A DNA stretch of 26,927 bases from DATGMP01 sp035293565 (GTDB taxonomy: Bacteria > Pseudomonadota > Alphaproteobacteria > BOG-932 > Roseiterribacteraceae). The DNA lies in the NCBI GenBank assembly GCA_035293565.1, contig DATGMP010000034.1, forward strand, positions 1-26,927. The letters are read 5' to 3'. The notes below the pieces were generated by a model, which was not told where the DNA came from, did no database searches, and was given only the letters and a program-made list of their open reading frames with translations. How positions within the stretch are numbered: the stretch's first letter is position 1; each line of letters opens with the position of its first letter. A program made the translations under genes and the position numbers. Of the stretch, positions 1-7,210 are shown one piece after another.

Positions 1-291
1 CGATCCGACGCGATCGCCTCAAGGCGAGACCGATCCGCAAAATTCAAGTCGAGGGCCGTGCTATGCATCGCCCAGACTCGCACGACCCCACACCGCCGGG
101 AATCCACTTTCCGACTCTTCCCTCAGATTTTATCCACTAGGTCTTCGTCGCTCGGCATGGACAACCCCTTCGCCGCCCCCGATGCCTTAACCCACGCCTG
201 TCCCGGTTCGATCCACTCCGGGAATCCTCGAGGTGAACGAGTGGACTATATGTAGGAGGTGAAGCGTATCCGAATGCCGATGGAGGCAACC
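1..291. other. Left-edge stretch with no supportable gene
   Basis: I see no convincing gene here. Frame 1 is open from the window edge to about 258 and frame 3 from the edge to a TAG at 138-140. Either could be the tail of a gene beginning outside the window, but neither translation is recognisable and third-position GC does not clearly favour one. The last 40 bases hold the ribosome-binding region of the following small secreted protein. Confidence 0.4.
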
Positions 292-657
292 ATGAAACAC
301 CGCGTTTTGGCCTGCCTCGCTGCCACATTAGCCGGGATCGCAATGACCCCGTTGTCCGACGCTGCCGATGCAGCGAGCAAACCGGTCTGCATCCGCTCGT
401 ACCTGATCGATCACACGGAAACCCCGGACGACAGCACGATCCTCTTTTACATGCGAAACCATGTGATCTGGAAAAATACCCTGGTGAGCCGATGCATCGG
501 CCTGAGGATCAACAGGGAAGGCTTTACGTACCAGCCAACCAATCCGGGAAGCGACGAGCTGTGCTCGAACCTGGTGACGGTCCGGCTGAATGATACCGGC
601 CGGGTTTGCTTGCTGGGCGCATTCACGCCCGTCAACCCGCACACCCAAGCGCACTGA
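292..657 (+). CDS. Small secreted protein, DUF6491-like
   Basis: A 121-residue protein with a cleavable signal peptide (Lys/Arg start, hydrophobic run at residues 5-20, small residues before about 28). The mature part has four cysteines (C33, C68, C91, C106) and the spacing I associate with DUF6491: an early Cys-Ile, a central L-x-x-x-C-x-G-L block and a final C-x-L-G-x-F. Four cysteines suggest one or two disulfides in the periplasm. The frame is open from 259, but the ATG at 292 is preferred because GGAGG lies 6 bases upstream and the signal peptide starts there. It stands alone and converges with the VOC gene. No biochemical function is known to me for the family. Confidence 0.7.
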   Translation: MKHRVLACLAATLAGIAMTPLSDAADAASKPVCIRSYLIDHTETPDDSTILFYMRNHVIWKNTLVSRCIGLRINREGFTYQPTNPGSDELCSNLVTVRLNDTGRVCLLGAFTPVNPHTQAH

Positions 658-747
658 CTGTCGTCGCGTCCCTGGATGGCTTCATAGACCGGCGCGCCAA
701 CTGCAATCATTTGGTTCGGCGAGGGCGCGTACGACGCGGAGTGACGC

Positions 748-1164
748 CTATTCGGCGGCCGCCGGCATGGGCGGAGTGGCGTGGCCGCCTTCGCGCAGCT
801 CGACCGTGTTCCCGCCCGGATCGACCACGATGATCACGGGCCCGCTGCGCTGGAACGGGACGCCCAGGGCTTCAAGGTGGCGTGCCGCGTCCTCGACGCT
901 CTCCACCGTGTAGGCCGTGTGCGGGCCGATCGAGATCGGCTTGTGCTCGCGGCTCGGCGCCTGCTCCTCGCTCTCCAGGACGTGGATTTGGGTGTGCGTC
1001 ACAGGGAAGTCGAGCCAGAAGCCCGGGATGGTCTCCTCCAACTCCTTCGGGATCGCGCGTGGGACGGAAGCGATGCCGAGCACGTCGACATAGAAGCGGC
1101 GCATCTCCGCAAGCTGTGACGGCGCCGCGATGGCGATGTGGTTGATGCCGGTGATCTTGATCAT
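748..1164 (-). CDS. VOC-fold protein (glyoxalase/dioxygenase superfamily)
   Basis: A 138-residue vicinal-oxygen-chelate protein with two beta-alpha-beta-beta-beta modules. The first begins with G-I-N-H-I-A-I (H9) and holds H61 in Q-I-H-V-L-E. The second begins around H82 (H-T-A-Y-T-V-E) and ends with the usual D-P-G-G-N-T-V-E-L-R-E (E122). H9, H61, H82 and E122 could form the metal site of a glyoxalase, isomerase or ring-cleaving enzyme; the substrate cannot be told. The start at 1164 is chosen over the longer frame to 1257 because AGGAG lies 8 bases upstream and the VOC fold begins right there. It lies 137 bases downstream of the aldo/keto reductase on the same strand and may share its transcript. 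Confidence 0.85.
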   Translation of the reverse strand: MIKITGINHIAIAAPSQLAEMRRFYVDVLGIASVPRAIPKELEETIPGFWLDFPVTHTQIHVLESEEQAPSREHKPISIGPHTAYTVESVEDAARHLEALGVPFQRSGPVIIVVDPGGNTVELREGGHATPPMPAAAE

Positions 1165-1301
1165 GAATGGCTCCTGTTCGCCGCCACTATACCGGAGGGT
1201 TGGCGCAAGGACACGCGCGCGATGGTTCTTGGTCGGTTCGCCGGAAGCCTGCCACAATGGCGAGGTCGGCTATATCGGCCAGATGGGCGCCCTCCACTCA
1301 C

Positions 1302-2246
1302 TTACCCGGTGATCTTGTCGATTTCGGCAAGGCCCTCGGCCGAGAGTTTCCAATTGGCAGCCGCAGCGTTCTTCTCCACTTGCTCAGGCTTGGTCGCGCC
1401 GGCGATAACGCTGGAGACTGGGTTCTGAGCCAACAGCCAGGAGAAGGCGAGTTCGAGCAGCGTGTGGCCGCGCTCCGCGACGAAGCCCGACAGGCGTTCG
1501 ACCGCGTTCCATTTTTCGTCAGTCAGGAATTTTTCGAAATGGCTGACGCCCTTGGCCCGCGCGAGCCGGGTGCCCTCGGGCATCGGCTCGTTGCGCTTGT
1601 ACTTGCCGGTCAGCAACCCGCTCGCCAGCGGAAAATAGGGCAGAAGCCCCATACCGTAAGCTTGGAGCGCAGGCTTCAGATCCGTCTCCAGGCCGCGCAC
1701 CAGCAGACTGTATTCGTCCTGGGCCGAGACGTAGCGATTCAGCCCTTCGGTTTCGGCGATCCAATAGGCATCAGCCACCCGCCAGGCCGGTACGTTGGAG
1801 CAGCCGACATAACGCACCTTGCCCTGATGGATGAGGTCGTCCAGCGCGCGGAGCGTCTCTTCCATCGGCGTCAGCGGATCGGGGAAATGAAGCTGATAGA
1901 GATCGATCCAGTCGGTGCGGAGTCGTTTCAAGCTCGCCTCCACGGCCGACATGATATAGCGGCGCGAGGCGCCTTTCATGACGCCTGCCTGATCCATCTG
2001 CATACCGAACTTGGTTGCCAGCACGACATCCTTGCGGCGGGCGCCCAGGATCTGACCGATGACATTCTCCGACCCGCCCTGCCCGCCGTAAACGTCGGCC
2101 GTGTCAAGCAGCGTGATGCCGACGTCGAGCGCCTTATGGATCACCGCCCGGGAGGCATCGAGATCAATCCCCCATCCGAAATTGTTGCAGCCAAGGCCGA
2201 CCGCCGAGACCCTCAGGCCGGAATTTCCAACGTTACGAGACTCCAT
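1302..2246 (-). CDS. Aldo/keto reductase
   Basis: A 314-residue NADPH-dependent (beta/alpha)8-barrel reductase. The full catalytic tetrad is visible: D48 (T-L-L-D-T-A), Y53 (D-V-Y-G), K79 (A-T-K-F) and H120 (L-Y-Q-L-H). The C-terminal cofactor region includes S-S-V-I-A-G-A-T-K-P-E-Q. The N-terminus (R-N-V-G-N-S-G-L-R-V-S-x-x-G-L-G) resembles the YajO/Tas or potassium-channel-beta-like subgroup rather than the aldose-reductase subgroup. The start has GGGGAG about 8 bases upstream. It lies 27 bases after the stop of the GMC oxidoreductase, so the two are probably co-transcribed. The cytoplasmic substrate, presumably an aldehyde or ketone, cannot be assigned. Confidence 0.9.
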   Translation of the reverse strand: MESRNVGNSGLRVSAVGLGCNNFGWGIDLDASRAVIHKALDVGITLLDTADVYGGQGGSENVIGQILGARRKDVVLATKFGMQMDQAGVMKGASRRYIMSAVEASLKRLRTDWIDLYQLHFPDPLTPMEETLRALDDLIHQGKVRYVGCSNVPAWRVADAYWIAETEGLNRYVSAQDEYSLLVRGLETDLKPALQAYGMGLLPYFPLASGLLTGKYKRNEPMPEGTRLARAKGVSHFEKFLTDEKWNAVERLSGFVAERGHTLLELAFSWLLAQNPVSSVIAGATKPEQVEKNAAAANWKLSAEGLAEIDKITG

Positions 2247-2273
2247 CGCACGTCTCCCCTCTTCAATATCCGC

Positions 2274-3881
2274 TCAGTATGCGCGCGGCAGAGGCGGCTT
2301 CCCAAGAATAAGATCGGAAGCCTTTTCCGCAATCATGACGACCGGCATGTTGGTGTTGCCGCCGACGAGCCGTGGCATCACCGAAGCGTCGACCACGCGC
2401 AGGCATTCCAGGCCGCGAACCCGAAGCCGATCGTCCACCACCGCCATCGCGTCATTGCCCATCGAGCAGGTGCCGACGGAGTGATAGTCGGCTTCGGCGG
2501 TCGCCCGCAGATAGGCGTCGATCTCATCATCCGTCTTGGCGGCCGCACCCGGGCCAAGCTCCTCCTCTCGATATGGGTCGAACGCTTTCTGCATAAAGAC
2601 GTCGCGCGCAATCCGGACCCCTTGGCGGAGGATTCGACGGTCGCTTTCTTCGGCGAGGAAGTTGGGGTCGATGACAGGCGGCGCCAGCGGGTCGGCCGAA
2701 CGCAACGAGATCCGGCCGCGGCTAGATGGACGTAGGACGTTGACATGGGCGAAATAGCCGTGGCGCTTCACGATCTCGCGGCCACTATTCTGGTAAAGCG
2801 CCATCGAGAAATGGAATTTGACATCGGGTTCGTCGAGCCCCGGCTCCGAATTCACGAAGGCGATCGCCTCCATCCCATTGTTCGCGAGCGGACCGCTGCG
2901 AAACAACACATATTGCCCGAAGACTGTCGCGGCGGCGATCGGACTCATATAGTTGTAGAGCGAGATCGGCTGGCTGCAGGCAAAGCGGACATGACCGGCC
3001 AGATGGTCCTGCAGATTGCGGCCGACTCCCTTGAGATCGAGCACGGGCGCGATGCCGAGCGGCTTCAGATGATCGGCATCGCCGACCCCCGAGAGCATCA
3101 GCAATTGCGGCGAGTTGAGCGCGCCGCCGGACAGGATCACTTCGCGATCGGCGCGCGCCTGCTCGCGCTTCCCTTTGCGCAGATATTCGACTCCGACCGC
3201 GCGGGCGGCTTCGAACAGGATGCGCGTTGCATGGGCATCGGTGATCACCGTGAGATTAGGACGCCGTACCGCCGGTCGAAGATAGGCGGTCGCACTGCTG
3301 CAGCGTCGCCCGTTCCCGACCGTCAGATCGACCGGCCCGAAGCCCAAGCGCGACGCCCCATTGGTGTCGGGATTGTAGGGATATCCGGCCTGCTGCCCGG
3401 CTTCGACGAACGCCGTGGCAAGAGGGTGCCGCACGCCGGGCCTGGTGATCCGGACGGGGCCCGAGCCGCCGTGCCAGGCATCCTCCCCGTCGTGCCAAGT
3501 CTCGGCGCGTTTGAAGTACGGCAGCAAATCGGCGTGCGACCAGCCTTCATTGCCGAGCTGACGCCAGGTGTCGTAATCGGTCGGCGTGCCCCGACAATAG
3601 ACCATGCCGTTGATCGAGCTCGACCCGCCAAGCACCTTGCCGCGCGGCGAGTAGAGGACGCGATTGTCGAGATGCGCCTGCGGCTCGGTCCGATAGCGCC
3701 ACGCATAGAGCCCGCCGATCATGATCGGCAAAAGACCCCCAGGAGCCCGGATCAGGGGCGAGCTGTCACGCGGGCCCGCCTCCAGCAGCAGCACGCGGTT
3801 GGCGGGGTCGGCGGAAAGACGATTGGCCAACACGCAGCCAGCCGAACCCGCGCCCACGATGACATAATCGAACGCCTCCAT
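2274..3881 (-). CDS. GMC-family FAD-dependent alcohol/choline dehydrogenase
   Basis: A 535-residue glucose-methanol-choline oxidoreductase of normal length. The N-terminal FAD site is D-Y-V-I-V-G-A-G-S-A-G (GxGxxG at 10-15) followed by L-L-L-E-A-G. The GMC signature G-K-V-L-G-G-S-S-S-I-N-G and the second signature S-G-G-A-L-N-S-P-Q-L-L are both present. At the C-terminus the active-site pair is visible as H467 (D-Y-H-S-V-G-T) and N511 (G-G-N-T-N-M-P), the spacing seen in choline oxidase. It oxidises an alcohol to an aldehyde or ketone; the specific substrate is unknown. No signal peptide is seen. First gene of a minus-strand unit with the aldo/keto reductase, divergent from the cupin gene. 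Confidence 0.93.
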   Translation of the reverse strand: MEAFDYVIVGAGSAGCVLANRLSADPANRVLLLEAGPRDSSPLIRAPGGLLPIMIGGLYAWRYRTEPQAHLDNRVLYSPRGKVLGGSSSINGMVYCRGTPTDYDTWRQLGNEGWSHADLLPYFKRAETWHDGEDAWHGGSGPVRITRPGVRHPLATAFVEAGQQAGYPYNPDTNGASRLGFGPVDLTVGNGRRCSSATAYLRPAVRRPNLTVITDAHATRILFEAARAVGVEYLRKGKREQARADREVILSGGALNSPQLLMLSGVGDADHLKPLGIAPVLDLKGVGRNLQDHLAGHVRFACSQPISLYNYMSPIAAATVFGQYVLFRSGPLANNGMEAIAFVNSEPGLDEPDVKFHFSMALYQNSGREIVKRHGYFAHVNVLRPSSRGRISLRSADPLAPPVIDPNFLAEESDRRILRQGVRIARDVFMQKAFDPYREEELGPGAAAKTDDEIDAYLRATAEADYHSVGTCSMGNDAMAVVDDRLRVRGLECLRVVDASVMPRLVGGNTNMPVVMIAEKASDLILGKPPLPRAY

Positions 3882-3981
3882 GCTTCCCCTGCGGCTAGGT
3901 CGTTTGCCGCACCATGCTTTCCGGCGATAATGGACGCAAGCGCCGTCGCCTGCGGCGGACGATCAACATGGGAGGTCATTG
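3882..3981. promoter_or_regulatory. Divergent promoter region, GMC oxidoreductase / cupin-SDR
   Basis: The 100 bases between the two divergent starts must hold promoters for both units. The GC-rich imperfect inverted repeat at about 3942-3957 (CCGTCGCC/TGCGGCGG) is the only symmetric element I could see. GGAGG at 3971-3975 is the cupin ribosome-binding site. No convincing -35/-10 pair was identified and no regulator gene is adjacent. Confidence 0.45.
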
Positions 3982-4371
3982 ATGGCATCACGTTATTTCG
4001 TCCGCGCAGCGGAGGTGCCGGATTATCAGCCCGCCAATCACACCGGCACCTGGAACAAGCGGCTGATCGGGCGCGAGACCGTCGGCGCGGGCAAGATCGA
4101 GATGATCCTCGGGACCGTGACGCCGGGCCAGGGCGCCCTGCCCCATGCCCATCCGGGCATCGAGCAGATCTGCTATATGCTGAAAGGGCGGGCGCGCACG
4201 GAGGTGGGCGGCGAGACGGCCGAACTCGGTCCCGGCGATTGCTGCTCCTTCCCGGCCGATGCGCCGCATGTCTTCACCGCAATCGGCGACGAGCCGATCC
4301 AGGTGCTCGTCATCTACTCTCCACCCTATGAAGAGAACCCCGACCGCGCCGTCCGCTTGGGCGCGCATTGA
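3982..4371 (+). CDS. Cupin-domain protein
   Basis: A 129-residue single-domain cupin. Motif 1 is P-H-A-H-P-G-I-E-Q-I-C-Y-M-L-K-G and motif 2 is G-P-G-D-C-C-S-F-P-A-D-A-P-H. H55, H57, E61 and H96 make a plausible metal site. The frame extends 3 bases further to a TTG at 3979, but the ATG at 3982 is 6 bases after a perfect GGAGG and is the better start. Such proteins are often dioxygenases, isomerases or sensors; no substrate can be read from the sequence. It is followed after 13 bases by the SDR gene with its own AGGAGG, so the pair is an operon. Confidence 0.88.
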   Translation: MASRYFVRAAEVPDYQPANHTGTWNKRLIGRETVGAGKIEMILGTVTPGQGALPHAHPGIEQICYMLKGRARTEVGGETAELGPGDCCSFPADAPHVFTAIGDEPIQVLVIYSPPYEENPDRAVRLGAH

Positions 4372-4384
4372 CAGGAGGCAGGCA

Positions 4385-5362
4385 ATGTCGAAATCCCAGA
4401 GCGACGATACCGATCTGTCCCGCCGGGAATTGCTGCGCACGACGGGGGTTGCCGGATTGACCGGCGCGGTTTCCCTTGCTTCTCTCGATCGCGCGGCGGC
4501 GGCCGAAGTCCCCAAGGAAGCGCGGCGATTCGAGGGCCGCGTCGCGGTCGTGACCGGCGGCGCACGCGGACAGGGCCGCTCTCACGCCGTGCGGCTCGCG
4601 CGTGAGGGCGCCGCGGTCGTGCTGTGCGACATACTCGAGCAGATTCCGACCGTCGACTATCCGATGGCGACCCGGGCCGACATGGACGAAACCGTCAAGC
4701 TGCTGGAGGCCGCCGGCGGCCGGTGTCTGGCGATCAAGGCCGATGTCCGCGATCCCAAGGCCGTCACGGACGTCGTCGCCCGGACGCTCAAGCAGTTCGG
4801 AAAGATCGACATCCTGCTCGCGAATGCCGGGATCCTGGGCAACCATCCTCTGCTGCAGATCAGCGACCAGGCCTTCGACGATATGATCCGAACCAACCTG
4901 GTCGGCGTCTTCAACTGCATCCGGGCAGTCGTGCCGCCGATGAAGGAACGGAATTACGGCCGGATCGTGGTCACTTCTTCCCAGGCCGGCCGGATGGGCT
5001 ATGCGCAGCTCGCTCACTACGCCGCATCGAAATGGGGCGTCATCGGTCTTACGAAGTCCGTTGCCCTCGAGGTCGGGCTGGACGGGATCACCGTCAATGC
5101 GGTCTGTCCGACGGCCGTCAACACGCCCATGGGCAGCAACCCTGAAGTCTGGCGTCGCGCGCTGCCTGACGACCCTATGCCGACCAAGGAGAAGTTCGAG
5201 GCGTTGATGCGGCAACACCCCTCTCTGCCGCAAGGCGTGCCGTGGGTGGAACCCGAGGAGGTGACGGAGCCCGTCCTGTTCCTGGCGTCTGACGCGGCCC
5301 GGCATATCACGGGGGCTGTGATCGACATCCAGGCCGGAGCCGGCGCCCGCAATGTCGCCTAA
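4385..5362 (+). CDS. SDR oxidoreductase, mycofactocin-coupled type, with Tat-like leader
   Basis: A 325-residue short-chain dehydrogenase. After a 45-residue leader come the Rossmann motif T-G-G-A-R-G-Q-G (57-64), D82 at the end of beta-2 (predicting NAD preference), N-A-G (147-149), N171, S199 and the Y212-x-x-x-K216 active site. Between beta-2 and alpha-3 lies the insert Q-I-P-T-V-D-Y-P-M-A-T (87-97), typical of the TIGR03971 mycofactocin-coupled/carveol-dehydrogenase-like group. The leader S-R-R-E-L-L-R (12-18) plus a hydrophobic stretch ending A-A-A-A-E resembles a Tat signal, unusual for a nicotinamide enzyme. The start has AGGAGG 6 bases upstream; the open frame reaches back to 4259 but that overlaps the cupin gene. 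Confidence 0.9.
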   Translation: MSKSQSDDTDLSRRELLRTTGVAGLTGAVSLASLDRAAAAEVPKEARRFEGRVAVVTGGARGQGRSHAVRLAREGAAVVLCDILEQIPTVDYPMATRADMDETVKLLEAAGGRCLAIKADVRDPKAVTDVVARTLKQFGKIDILLANAGILGNHPLLQISDQAFDDMIRTNLVGVFNCIRAVVPPMKERNYGRIVVTSSQAGRMGYAQLAHYAASKWGVIGLTKSVALEVGLDGITVNAVCPTAVNTPMGSNPEVWRRALPDDPMPTKEKFEALMRQHPSLPQGVPWVEPEEVTEPVLFLASDAARHITGAVIDIQAGAGARNVA

Positions 5363-5364
5363 AG

Positions 5365-5390
5365 AAAAGCCCGCCGAAGCGGGCCTTTCC
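5365..5390. terminator. Bidirectional intrinsic terminator
   Basis: A perfect 6-bp stem GCCCGC (5369-5374) / GCGGGC (5379-5384) with a 4-base loop, flanked by an A-run on the left and a T-run on the right. Read on the minus strand the loop is TTCG, a very stable tetraloop, followed by TTTTCTTT. It lies between convergent genes (SDR stop 5362, YXWGXW stop 5409) and should end both transcripts, more strongly on the minus strand. Confidence 0.85.
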
Positions 5391-5408
5391 GTTTCCATCG
5401 CGGCTCTA

Positions 5409-5753
5409 TCAGCGGCGCCAATGCCCGCCGACCCATTCCCAGTGGCCGTGGCGGTCGATCCAGCGCCCGGGCTCCCACACCAGCCCAACCTCTGGACGCT
5501 CGACATAGTGACCGCCGACCCAAAAATAGGTACGGCCGTTCCACTCCCAATGGCCCGGAGCCCAGACCATCGCCTCGGGCGGTCCAGGCGGCGGGGGCAC
5601 GACTTCCGGCCGAAGCGGCGGCGGTGCCCCAGGAGCGACCACCACGGGCGGAACAATCAGCTCGCCTTCGATGCGAACGCCCGCGAGCGCGCTCGGCAGC
5701 GAGACGAGCGTCGCGCCGAAGCACGCCAACAGCGCAAGTGCCTTTCTGTTCAT
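5409..5753 (-). CDS. YXWGXW-repeat secreted protein
   Basis: A 114-residue exported protein with a clear Sec signal peptide (M-N-R-K, hydrophobic core, cleavage after A-L-A near residue 24). A Pro-rich stretch (about 35-60) follows, then Trp/Gly repeats: W-A-P-G-H-W-E-W, Y-F-W-V-G-G-H-Y, W-E-P-G-R-W, W-E-W-V-G-G-H-W. This is the YXWGXW repeat seen in small envelope proteins of proteobacteria; its role is unknown, probably periplasmic or surface-associated. The start at 5753 has AAGGAGG just upstream. An overlapping ATG at 5757 in another frame gives no signal peptide and is rejected. It follows the small lipoprotein gene by 31 bases and is likely co-transcribed. Confidence 0.85.
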   Translation of the reverse strand: MNRKALALLACFGATLVSLPSALAGVRIEGELIVPPVVVAPGAPPPLRPEVVPPPPGPPEAMVWAPGHWEWNGRTYFWVGGHYVERPEVGLVWEPGRWIDRHGHWEWVGGHWRR

Positions 5754-5784
5754 TCATCCCTCCTTGGAACGCTGGACTCCGCGC

Positions 5785-5904
5785 TTAGCGATAGTACCAG
5801 CCGTGATAGTAGTAGTGTGGATAAGGCCGCTCATAAACGACGCAGCCTGAAAGCTGGGTCGCTACGAGAAGGGCGGAGATAACAAGCAAGAAAGTCCGAC
5901 GCAT
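5785..5904 (-). CDS. Micro-lipoprotein, 39 residues, Tyr/His-rich tail
   Basis: A short frame encoding 39 residues: a positively charged start (M-R-R-T), a hydrophobic core and the lipobox L-S-G-C, giving a mature lipid-anchored peptide of only 19 residues. That tail holds seven Tyr, two His and one Trp. The ribosome-binding site GAAAGGAA lies about 8 bases upstream of the ATG, and a TAA stop sits 31 bases before the YXWGXW gene. The combination of RBS, lipobox and operon position makes it a real gene despite its size. Its function is unknown; the aromatic tail parallels the aromatic repeats of its neighbour. Confidence 0.78.
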   Translation of the reverse strand: MRRTFLLVISALLVATQLSGCVVYERPYPHYYYHGWYYR

Positions 5905-5994
5905 GATTGGATTCCTTTCTCGAACTTATGTTGATGAAACGAGAAAAGAAACAGCGCCCTGCGTGCCTTTGTTTGTCCAAGTGATGACGAGGAG

Positions 5995-6010
5995 ATGACA
6001 ATTTTGTCAT
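5995..6010. promoter_or_regulatory. 16-bp inverted repeat, candidate operator
   Basis: ATGACAA (5995-6001) and TTGTCAT (6004-6010) form a 7-bp inverted repeat with a 2-base centre. It sits in the 128-bp gap upstream of the micro-lipoprotein gene (about 90 bases before its ATG) and just after the lipocalin gene's stop. It has no T-run suggesting a terminator in either direction, so a dimeric regulator site is the more natural reading. The regulator is unknown. Confidence 0.4.
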
Positions 6011-6032
6011 GCTTCTCCGTCATCTTCTTGCC

Positions 6033-6470
6033 TCAATCGTGCCGAACGCGCTCCCAGACCAATTGCGCCACACCGGAAAGGCCGTTGCGCAGCAGCGGCG
6101 GCGTCGACAGCAGCAGGCGGTCGCCGTCGAAACGATAATACCGGACCTGCTCCTGGCCGATCAGATTGGGGAACAGGGAGAGTTCCACGGTATGGACTAC
6201 GGCGTCCTTCTCCAGCCGGTAACGACCGCAATAGGTGTGATAGCCGTGCGTCGCTGCCCTACACTCTTCGGCCGTTCCGCCGAGCGGATCTCCGCCGAGA
6301 AAACGCGGGCGACCCGATGCCATCAGCGCGGCGAACATGTAGCCGTCCGGCGCGTAGCTCAGCAGGCCTTTGGCATCGGAGCCAAGAGGATGGCGCGGCA
6401 CGCCGCCTTCGTCCGGTATCGTCCAGGACACGAGACGCCAGGTACCGAGAAATTTCGCGACATCGATCAT
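6033..6470 (-). CDS. Lipocalin-like domain protein
   Basis: A 145-residue protein beginning F-L-G-T-W-R-L-V-S-W, the usual opening strand of the lipocalin_5 type (G-x-W motif). Later blocks are L-S-Y-A-P-D-G-Y-M-F-A-A-L, Y-C-G-R-Y-R-L and a terminal R-L-V-W-E-R-V-like strand (here Q-L-V-W-E-R). No signal peptide is seen, so it is probably cytoplasmic and binds or acts on a small hydrophobic molecule. The ATG at 6470 overlaps the hydrolase stop in an ATGA junction, so translation is coupled. The same frame is open far upstream through the hydrolase gene, but that is only an antiframe of it. Confidence 0.82.
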   Translation of the reverse strand: MIDVAKFLGTWRLVSWTIPDEGGVPRHPLGSDAKGLLSYAPDGYMFAALMASGRPRFLGGDPLGGTAEECRAATHGYHTYCGRYRLEKDAVVHTVELSLFPNLIGQEQVRYYRFDGDRLLLSTPPLLRNGLSGVAQLVWERVRHD

Positions 6471-7210
6471 TGCTTCGCCCCCTGATTCGCGCGCTCGAGA
6501 AGCAGGTCCGCAACCAGTCCCGGTTCGGTGATCATGGCGTCGTGGCAGGCCGGCAGCTTGCGAAGCGGCCAATCCTTTTGTTCTACAACCCACTCGTAGG
6601 TCGGCGACACCGGCTGGTAGATGGGATCGGTACAAAGGACATAAGTCCTCGGCCTGCCGTTGGCGATTGGCCCGGCAAGCCGGAACGGGGTGGTGTAGGA
6701 GGCGAGCGGCTGGGGAGTCAGCCTGCGGTCCATCCAGTCGGCCAACGGGCCGTCGGGAACGCCGAACATACCGGGCGTCGGCACCGGTATCGTAAGGCCA
6801 CCGGACGTTTCCTCGGCCGCCCTGATCCGGGCCGCGGCCACCTCGCGCGGCAGGATGTCGATGGGCGCGCGACCGACCGGCGGGATGACCGAATCCAGAT
6901 ACACCAGATGGCGCAGACGTTCGGGCAGCCTGTCCGCAACCCCGCTGATGACCACACCGCCGAAGCTGTGGCCAACCAGGATCACCTCCTCGAGCTCCTC
7001 GGCCTCGATCACGCCGACCACGTCCTGGACGAAGGTCTCGTGGGTGATGTCCCGCGTGAGCAGATGGGCCCGTTCCCCGAGCCCGGTGCAGGTTGGCGCG
7101 AACACGCGCGCCCCCGCCCGGGTCAGCCGGTCGGCGACCGCCCGCCAGCACCAACCGCCATGGAAGGCGCCGTGCACCAGAACGAAGACGGGCCCTCTTT
7201 CAGGTGACAT
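6467..7210 (-). CDS. Alpha/beta hydrolase (esterase / hydroxynitrile-lyase-like)
   Basis: A 247-residue alpha/beta-fold enzyme. The oxyanion-hole region is F-V-L-V-H-G-A-F-H-G-G-W, the nucleophile elbow is G-H-S-F-G-G (S82), the likely acid is D195 (L-C-T-D-P-I-Y) and the base is H223 (A-C-H-D-A-M). The early H-G-A-x-H-G-G-W-C-W and short cap resemble the group containing plant hydroxynitrile lyases, salicylate esterases and bacterial esterases. It probably cleaves a small ester or lactone. GGGAGGA lies about 8 bases before the ATG. It is coupled to the lipocalin-like gene by a 4-base overlap, suggesting that the two act on the same hydrophobic compound (inference). Confidence 0.9.
   Translation of the reverse strand: MSPERGPVFVLVHGAFHGGWCWRAVADRLTRAGARVFAPTCTGLGERAHLLTRDITHETFVQDVVGVIEAEELEEVILVGHSFGGVVISGVADRLPERLRHLVYLDSVIPPVGRAPIDILPREVAAARIRAAEETSGGLTIPVPTPGMFGVPDGPLADWMDRRLTPQPLASYTTPFRLAGPIANGRPRTYVLCTDPIYQPVSPTYEWVVEQKDWPLRKLPACHDAMITEPGLVADLLLERANQGAKQ

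Noticed and set aside
58..255. 65-codon plus-strand open frame near the left edge
   Set aside because: No ribosome-binding site, no recognisable domain, and equally open alternative frames.
1167..2735. Long plus-strand open frame (522 codons) antisense to the aldo/keto reductase and GMC genes
   Set aside because: It shows no domain resemblance and mirrors the codons of two genes with intact catalytic motifs; long antisense frames are common in GC-rich DNA.
2745..4331. Long plus-strand open frame (528 codons) antisense to the GMC gene
   Set aside because: The GMC gene on the other strand has all family signatures; the antisense product is Arg/Gly-rich low-complexity and also runs into the cupin gene in another frame.
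5359..5757. Minus-strand frame overlapping the YXWGXW gene with an ATG 4 bases earlier
   Set aside because: It gives an Arg-rich product lacking the signal peptide and Trp/Gly repeats that the 5753 frame clearly has.
6471..7154. Extension of the lipocalin-like frame upstream through the hydrolase gene
   Set aside because: The translation there is unlike any lipocalin and overlaps a complete hydrolase; the ATGA junction at 6467-6470 explains the real start.
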